64,000 bases of DNA from Ornithodoros turicata (taxonomy: Eukaryota; Arthropoda; Arachnida; Ixodida; Argasidae). The position numbers and the translations under genes are program-made. Under the pieces are notes generated by a model that was given only the letters and a program-made list of their open reading frames with translations, had not been told where the DNA came from and searched no databases. Of this stretch, positions 57,537 through 64,000 are shown in pieces. Every line of letters starts with the position of its first letter. Positions within the stretch are counted from its first letter, which is position 1. The stretch covers positions 70,617,807-70,681,806 of the forward strand of contig NC_088204.1 of the NCBI RefSeq assembly GCF_037126465.1. Reading direction: 5' to 3'.

Positions 57537-57672
57537 ACTGTGCCGGCATACGCCTATTACACATCTGAGGGAAACCCAGGAAAAACCCCAGACGGCACAG
57601 CCGGCCCGCGGATTCGAACCGCGGACCTCCCAGTCTCCAAGCGCACGCGTTACCGCTGCGCCACCGGAGCTG

Positions 57673-58067
57673 GTGATGGCGCTGACCGTCTCAATCATGG
57701 CGTCATTCTGAAGACACAGGGGCCTATGGGGGTTGCGCTACCTGTTTAAATATACCTTGGTCATTCCGTAGACAATCTACCAAACGGCACAGCCACACGA
57801 GTGTCGGTATTCGCGGTACCGATTTTTTTATATCAGTGTGTTACCACTTTTGCTTTTTAACTTGGAATGCAGGTGGGGGGGAGGGGGAATGTTTAATGGT
57901 GAAAAAGACAAACAAAGGGAAAGATTAGCACGCTAGACGCTTCAGAGGCAGGTTGAGATCATTTCGCATAACATCCCTTTATAGGTTATCTTTATAGGTT
58001 AATGTAATAGGTGAAGCGTAAGGAAATATCACAACCCCCGTCATTGTCGGGTATGAAAACGGCTTAC
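57673..58067. other. Spacer, nothing recognised
   Basis: G-rich run at about 57872-57888. No feature otherwise. Confidence 0.5.
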
Positions 58068-58267
58068 CTGTCTGGTAAAGTCCTACGTAGGAGAAACTGC
58101 CACGTCTGCTTTTGGAAATGCCTGAAGCATCGTCGTAACTCTTCAGTCGACGTTTGGCGTCTTTCCATTCATCATTCTTCGGTGGGTAATGTTTTAAGAA
58201 CAAGTCCAGTTCGTCTGGTAGGAGCCGGAAATCGTCTGGGACGGTGCTTAGGGTTACCCAGAAGAAT
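58068..58267 (-). CDS. Unrecognised gene, internal exon
   Basis: Minus strand, acceptor TTACTTTTCTAG and strong donor ACAG|GTAAGC. 66 codons open: FFWVTLSTVPDDFRLLPDEL, DLFLKHYPPKNDEWKDAKRR, LKSYDDASGISKSRRGSFSY, VGLYQT. Acidic/basic, soluble-looking, with good codon structure. Enters with one base and leaves in phase 1. No family recognised and no partner exon found. Confidence 0.55.
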
Positions 58268-59855
58268 CTAGAAAAGTAATTGTCACGAGTCAGTAAGTTT
58301 CCAAACTACACTCCGACACAACATCAGAGATATATATCCGCCGGTGGAGACTGTAGTCCGCGAATTGAGAGTGGGGCATACGTCGAGGTCGGGGGTGCTT
58401 AACATGTTTCGTTGGTTCAATTTGTTTGCGTGTCCTTTTCTCTTTTTTTAAGAAGGGAAATGTGATTTAAGTGCATCCTTTCCCACGAGTGTCTTTCCCA
58501 ACGTGATGTGTGTACAAGCAACAGAGCATGCGAAGTACTATGTTCTGATAAAGTAATACCGAACGTTGCTCTTATCAATCCCGTGGACGACTTATTTCTG
58601 ATACAAGGATATTAGATGTTCTAGTAGGATGTATCCGGCGGTTACCTGCTAAGGGACGCAAGTGTGTACGTACACACGGAAAGAGCACACAGGTCGAGCG
58701 TCCAGTATGGCGTGCGTACTTTATAGGTAGGCCTTGACAAACGTGCATGACTGCATGCGCTTTCTTTGGGGACTAGACCAGCCAGATGACTATACAGTAA
58801 CTATGAGAAGGGCTTCTTCAGAGACGTTGTCCAGCAAGAACCACGACTAATTTTTAGTGAGAAAACTTGAGGTCGAGCATACAAGCGCTTTGGGGCCCCA
58901 GAGAACTAACATATATTACGTAGATGGGTAGAAATCCAGCGAACCGGTAGAGATGTAGGAAGGGAGTTGCCTCAGGACAGAAGCCGCCGATATTTCGAAC
59001 AGAGACTGTTCTTCTTCTGGGCACCGTCCTCATCATTGGCATGGTATTTAAAGGATTAGGTGTGACCTGTTTAAAGGTTCATGCGAATTGTGGGTCAACA
59101 GCCCGGAGGGAAGAAAGGGTCCGAACGGGCTTCTACGGCCGGAGTGAATGGCTGCTTTGTTAGAGTGTGGAGGGGATTATGTGAACGTAGTGATCTAGGC
59201 TACAGACCGGTTACAGCAAAAAGGGAAGGTTCACGAACACGTGGACGAAACGGGACAACAGGCAAGAATTGGCAAGCATAGCGAAAGATAAGGAGGTTAG
59301 TGGTTACGTGGGGAAAATTCCAGAACGAGCAAAGGGTCTTTTTTTTTGTAATACAAAGTTGTGGCATGCAATAAAGAAAGTAGTGGCCATGCAGAACATA
59401 ACAGATGATAATGGAAGTAGAAGGGAATTATATTACCGTTCATTTGCGTCCATCGTCTGCATATATCTCCCGACTCAGGAGAGTTTTACCAGCAACTAGC
59501 TTAGACCAGCTTGTTTCCATTTTGTTTTTTCCTTCTGCAAGATATCCTAGTTGTGTGTTCAGCGAACACAAACGCTGCTTTGTGCAATGCACGGCAGTGT
59601 CTCAATACACAGCGGCGCTAGTAGTAGCGCCCTTCCCTCTTCTTTAGCGGACTAGCGACGCCGCAACATTGAAAAATGGTTGCGTAAAACCTACTACCGC
59701 TACAGATTTGGGTAGCGGCGCACTCTTTCTCCGCTACCGTTATACTTTCTGTAAGCTGGAAAACGTTTGACAGAGGAAAGCAAGCGCGACGGCAGACTTG
59801 TTCCTTCTTACTCCCACCTGATGCCCAATCAATACAAATGGTTGCAGTGACATTC
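58268..59855. other. Intergenic, nothing recognised
   Basis: Short frames only; no repeat or motif supported. Confidence 0.5.
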
Positions 59856-60040
59856 CTCCAAGATTGCCATGAAATATTGGTGTCATGTTGCTAATCACCG
59901 CCTTCTTTATGTTGCGGCATTGTTACAGAAACAACATTGCAAAAATGTGACATTACAGTGTTGATGCAACATTGCTAATGACCAGTTAGTTTACATTGTA
60001 GCAACGTTACAAAAGCAACAGTGAAGGAGCACTGCAGTGT
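59856..60040. repeat. GCAACATTG-word repeat region
   Basis: AACATTGC / GCAACATTG / GCAACGTTAC words recur on both strands; the same vocabulary occurs at 61598-61828, so both are probably parts of one MITE family. Confidence 0.5.
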
Positions 60041-60102
60041 TGTCTTGGTGATATATGTGCTATAAGCATAGTGTGCCTACATATTCAGGAATTGTCCTGG
60101 AC

Positions 60103-60262
60103 AGACTTCAGGGGGATGATGCCGACATTCGTGTGAAAAGCCTACCGGAAAACCTTGGGAAACCCGCAGACATCACATCCAGGATTCGAACCCGTGTCGC
60201 GTTCTAGTCTTAACACGGACAGCGATCATTCTAACCACAATGCCACGCGAGGGCTCAAGAAC
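60103..60262 (-). mobile_element. tRNA-derived SINE, second family
   Basis: On the minus strand: GCGTGGCATTGTGGTTAGAA (box A), GGGTTCGAATCCTGG (box B), then GGGTTTCCCAAGGTTTTCCG and CGGCATCATCCCCCTGAAGT. The body parallels that of the 57672 SINE but the head is a different tRNA type. Confidence 0.75.
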
Positions 60263-60921
60263 TCTGGTTGCACTGACGCTATGGAAGAACGCCATATCGA
60301 GGGTCCCAGCACGCATTCGCATGTGGACAAGAATGGATTGTAGATAATTTCAAGTGTTGTGTTTAATTAACTTTCTTTATCCTGTGTTGTCCTCGTCTGG
60401 AGAGCCTTCCGTCCATAGTCGTCTCCAATCGCGCGTTTGCAGTGTTGTCCCAGAACGTAATGCATCACCCAGTCCAAATTAATTCTGCCCAGAATGGTCA
60501 CCCTAAACATTCTTAAACGTCTTAGACGTCGTATACGGTCGACCTCGTTTATGCGGACTTGACCGTTCCCAGCGGAAATGTCCGGATAGTGGGGCATTCC
60601 GATCAGTGAAACACAATATTTTGAGCTGTCCACGAAGGCAATACTTATATCGTAATGCATATGAAACTGTCCATACTCACTTGTGCAAGATTACTAAAGC
60701 ACGAAGCTTTCCTAAGCTCTTAGTTATGGCACTAACTCCAGGAACGTTACTGTCTTGCTAAAAAAAAAAAAAACAGTAGAGCAGCTGCGAGTGCGTTTCG
60801 GGCCTCTTGGAGTGTCACCACACGTGCTTTTTCAGTGTCGTCATCTGATTGACGGCTGTGGTCATTCCAACCGACAATATCAATGACGCAAGAATACTCC
60901 AAAAGCCGGGAGACGACATAA

Positions 60922-61275
60922 CTGGACAAAAAAAGTAGAGAACTCCGACTTAACATAACCAAATAACAAGGTTAACTCAGACGTTTCGTCCGTCATGCGA
61001 CGGACGTCATCAGTGCCAAACGAACATTGTTGGGACACGGGAGGTTGTTTTGACTTCGACAACACGGTGACCTTGTCTCGAGAACAAAGATAGGGACCCA
61101 GAAAGTTTCTAGAGTCTTGGCACATACTTCCCGAACAATACTCCCATCTCCTTAAATAGCGACCGATTGTGTAATCTCTCATTCAGTTTGGCACTGATGA
61201 TGTCCGTCTGAAACGTCTGAGTAAACCTTGTTATTTTGTTATGTTAAGTCGAAGTTCTCTACTCTTTCGTCCAAT
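60922..61275. mobile_element. Penelope-like inverted termini (foldback)
   Basis: TGGACAAAAAAAGTAGAGAA at 60923 is inverted at about 61256-61275; arms of about 95 bp carry GACTTAACATAAC, AACAAGGTT and ACTCAGACGTTTC. The inner arm word GTTTGGCACTGATGA (ribozyme-like) is characteristic of Penelope-like element termini. Confidence 0.7.
60983..61013 (-). ncRNA. Hammerhead ribozyme-like core
   Basis: Minus strand: CTGATGA (61013-61007), one extra C, stem GTCCGTC, loop GCAT, stem GACGGAC, then GAAAC (60987-60983). These are the two conserved cores of a hammerhead joined by a perfect 7-bp stem II. Stems I and III and the cleavage site were not identified, and the extra base after CTGATGA departs from the usual core, so activity is not shown. 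Confidence 0.5.
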
Positions 61276-61597
61276 ATCAACGACGTCTTCGTGAGAAATA
61301 AAGGTCGTTTCATTGTAGCCGTCAATATCGAGGTACTCGAAATCTGCTGATGGACATTTTGACTGACTTTCTTGCTTTCGGACTGAAGGTCATTCCTTCC
61401 TCTGCAGCTTGTGGAGACTATAGGGGCGCCAGTACAAGGCAGCGAAGGCGACGAAGGAGCCGCCACGGGAGGGCGCGATTGCCAAAGGGTGGAAAGGGAG
61501 TAAGACAGGACCTGGTAAAAAGGAACGGCGGGAAGGTGGGAGGAGATACTTTTGCGAGCGGCACGATCGAGGGAGCGGCCTTAGTTTGTCAAGGTAT
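61276..61597. other. Spacer, nothing recognised
   Basis: Short frames only; GGGAGGCG-rich stretch at 61430-61590 without motif. Confidence 0.45.
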
Positions 61598-61828
61598 GCA
61601 ATAAACCTTGCAACAATGCAAACGCCACATTACCTCAGTATAACATATCCAACATTGCTTCAGTAACATCACCGCATTGTTAGCTTTACGCAACCTCTGA
61701 AACATCGAATGAACATTGAAAAATATATAGTGATACAACGATGAATGTGGGCATGAAACATCCTGCAACATTTCAACGTTCCGGTAACATAGATGCAACA
61801 CATTTGCAACACATTGTGCTGTCTGGGC
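61598..61828. repeat. GCAACATTG-word element, right end
   Basis: Ends GCAACACATTGTGCTGTCTGGGC, inside which CAACATTTC / GCAACATT words alternate with their inverses. Resembles 59856-60040. Confidence 0.5.
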
Positions 61829-62632
61829 AGATTATTAAATACTTTTCAAGGAAAGCAGCACTTGGAGGAGATCACTGAAAGAGTCTGTTCAAATTGCCAA
61901 CTGCAGCAAGCGTGTTAGCAAACCATTCCTTGTCCCCTCCTTCCCTTTCGGAGGTTTCTGGGTATTCGGTGCTGCGTTTGTCGTAACAAACTTTGCTGTG
62001 TTTGAGAATCTGTATTGTGTCCGTCCTTTTCAGCCCGTGTCTTGCTCGTTCCTCTTGCTCATCTACACATATATACCAGCTAGCCTATGCCGTTGCCCTT
62101 CTGTCGATGCACCAATGGCCTTTGCACCTTTGCTTTCATACGCGATTAACTTTCAAGAGATTTTTTTTTACAGCGCTTGCAAATATCATTACTTTGATCC
62201 TTTTACCAGGCATTCGCTACTTATTGATGACTCAGTAAGCGGTCGCTTATGATGGCTGTCGTGCGGCTTGACCACAGAGAACGTTGATCCATCTGTCGAC
62301 AGTAAGAACCGAGAAGAGCTTGAAGTTGGTAGTCGCGGGGATTTTTAAGTGAGCACTGTTCTTGCCGGGGAACTGTCTTGCGTGCGAAATAATTCAAGCC
62401 CAAACTCAACTCTGTTGTTCAAAGAGCTGGTCGCACCAGTTCGGCCTACGTCTTGATTACTTTCTTTACTATATCTATCTAGCAGTTCAGAAGAGAGAAA
62501 AAATCCTGTCCCCCACTCCTCCTTGCTGTCCTCTGTTCCCATCTGTACGCCGCTCGTAGCCACTCGCCCGTTTATATTTTCGCAGTGTGTCGGAGTACCT
62601 CTTCAAAGATAACGTTTATTTTGTATGACTAG
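61829..62632. other. Intergenic, nothing recognised
   Basis: No supported feature. Confidence 0.5.
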
Positions 62633-62640
62633 TATAAAAC

Positions 62641-63177
62641 TAGGGATGTGCCAATCGAATCCTCCAATCCTAGGCAGGAATTCGAGATCCGGGAATCCGA
62701 ATCCCAGCCTAAAACGGCGAATCCAATCTGTAGAATCCACCAACCACGTTCGTTTGTTTCTCTTTTCAAATTGGCGCCGCAGGAGTCCGCCGGAAGCCTC
62801 ATCGACCGACGGGTGTTTTCTTGTTTGTTTGTTTACACAGCTCTAGACTAAAAGAGTTCACGCAGGAACTGCTACATTACAAGTTTAAAAGTAACATGGT
62901 TTTGTTTCGAATAGTTGCTAAGTTTTATGGAAATAGTTGAGACTCGAGAACTTACGTATTTCTTGTAGTCGTTGAACAACACGTTAAATAAACTACGTTC
63001 AAGAAGAACTATACGGGTATATTTTCTCCTGAAACTGCACTATTATTTAATTTGTTGTTCAATAAACGAATATATCATATTCTGCTTCAAAGCACTTTTC
63101 AGTAGATGTTTTTTTCTGGCTCTCTAAACTCTTTTTAAAGAAAGGATTCGAAAGATTCGAGATTCGTCCCATCTCTA
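62641..63177. mobile_element. hAT-type MITE
   Basis: Left TAGGGATGTGCCAATCGAAT and right ATTCGTCCCATCTCTA are imperfect inverted repeats. Flanks TATAAAAC (62633-62640) and TATACAAC (63178-63185) match at 7 of 8 bases, the target duplication length of hAT elements. No transposase frame. Confidence 0.8.
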
Positions 63178-63185
63178 TATACAAC

Positions 63186-64000
63186 AATTTTTGTTCTAGC
63201 AGGTGGAGTTAAAAATGCAAGTTTTTTTTTTCTTTTCTGAACAAAAAATCGACAAACTTTTTCGTCTCAGTGTGCCCCACGTTCCCCTATACGACCGCCG
63301 AGGATGAGACGACAAAAAAGTTTGTTCTGCAGTTGTGGAGCAAGTAAGTTCAACAAAGATGGAGACTATAGTAGTTTCGTGTTTTAGGAGGAGGTACACA
63401 TGCAGCGTATTTCACCTAACGTATTTAAAAAAGTCTACTTCTCTGAAGATTATGGGTTCAACGGTCCACAACTTGTGGGAACAACTTTTTGTTTGTTTGT
63501 TAATACCATTGTAGGAAGGAGTGTGCTTCGCAATGAAATGGGTTAAGTCTGGCATGTGCTTTTTGTTTCTGGCAAAGGAACGTGGGGTTGACTCGGCAAA
63601 TTTTGGAATTTCGTGCACAAAAATTCAATTTCTCGCGAATTAAAATCGATAAAAGCGCTCGGAAGTTATGACAAAAGCTGCCCCAAGATAAATAACTTTG
63701 GCCCTATAACATTCGGACAAGTTAGTTTTAATGGCATTTTTTTAACACGTTCGAGGAAACACACTGTATATTTGTAACCTACGCGTTCCTGCACGTTCTC
63801 AAGCACTGGGACTACCGAGGAAACCGGTTTCTAAGTACAGGGCATCCCATAGTAAAGTGCAAACATAAATACTCATCACACTTTCAAAGCAGAAAGAGCT
63901 TTGCACCTTTACAGATATTGCACGTACTTAACGACTTTCAACAAAAGTCTAGGAGCTGTAGATCGATAGGAGATCTAGATAGCTAGTTCGATTATATACC
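63186..64000. other. AT-rich end of window with a hairpin
   Basis: GACAAACTTTTTCGTCTCA at 63251 and TGAGACGACAAAAAAGTTTG at 63305 form a stem of about 18 bp. The words CCCCACGTTCCC and GGAACGTGGGG at 63274 and 63579 are also inverted, suggesting a larger decayed foldback. Confidence 0.45.

Larger units (their letters stand above)
56170..57672 (-). mobile_element. tRNA-derived SINE split by an LTR element
   Basis: On the minus strand from 57672: GCTCCGGTGGCGCAGCGGTA (box A), CGGTTCGAATCCGC (box B), then GGCTGTGCCGTCTGGGGTTT and the shared SINE body, broken at 57540/56400 by the LTR element and resuming with CAGTTCCCCTGAAGTCGG. The tail is rich in CCTCCTC near 56190-56240. RNA polymerase III would be the expected promoter user for such SINEs. 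Confidence 0.85.

Noticed and set aside
57598..57672. Functional tRNA gene on the minus strand
   Set aside because: Boxes A and B are good, but the sequence continues directly into the SINE body with no acceptor-stem closure, so it is a SINE head.

Overview
This looks like a nuclear genome fragment of a tick, or at least a chelicerate. The reasons are intron-rich host genes with GT-AG exons, a BEN-domain gene, an IAP (inhibitor of apoptosis) gene with BIR, UBA-like and RING exons, a decayed P2X7-C-like module, and a dense load of palindromic MITEs, tRNA-derived SINEs and RNase-H-bearing or CR1-like LINEs. The assignment is inference from family content; no species marker is present. There are no bacterial operons, CRISPR arrays or rRNA genes.

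Host genes. (1) Positions 151-3608, plus strand: 3' part of a BEN-domain gene; its second-last intron before the BEN exons carries nine copies of a 122-bp satellite. (2) 9766-15664: a direct tandem duplication of about 2.94 kb; each copy holds the same two-exon candidate gene of unknown function. (3) 18978-23982, minus strand: an IAP gene whose five exons join in perfect phase; its last intron hosts a 594-bp foldback. (4) 26706-27400, plus: decayed P2X7-C-like pseudogene. (5) 47718-48178 and 58068-58267, minus: exons of unrecognised genes found by splice-site and frame reading, one lying outside any long ATG-initiated frame. (6) 18008-18268, minus: possible reprolysin (M12B) exon.

Mobile DNA fills most of the rest: RNase-H LINE fragments (6493-7388, 33106-34617, 39306-39793 and smaller 3' ends), CR1-like LINEs (7549-7994, 45020-46690, 49788-50770), tRNA SINEs, a 1,136-bp miniature LTR retrotransposon (56401-57536) with almost identical LTRs, TTAA-flanked elements (21966-22464, 51784-52291), a hAT-type MITE with an 8-bp target duplication (62641-63177), large foldbacks (52967-53876, 60922-61275), and TA-flanked palindromes that start with CACT.

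The most informative region is 36481-39254, where four insertions can be ordered: a CACT palindrome (C) interrupted by a second palindrome (B), which is itself interrupted by a 5'-truncated SINE with a 13-bp duplication and by a 2,070-bp element (E) with a 2-bp TG duplication, with a further hairpin (D) inside E. The most unusual sequence is a hammerhead-ribozyme-like core at 60983-61013 inside a Penelope-like inverted repeat. Stretches not listed as a gene or element showed nothing I could support.
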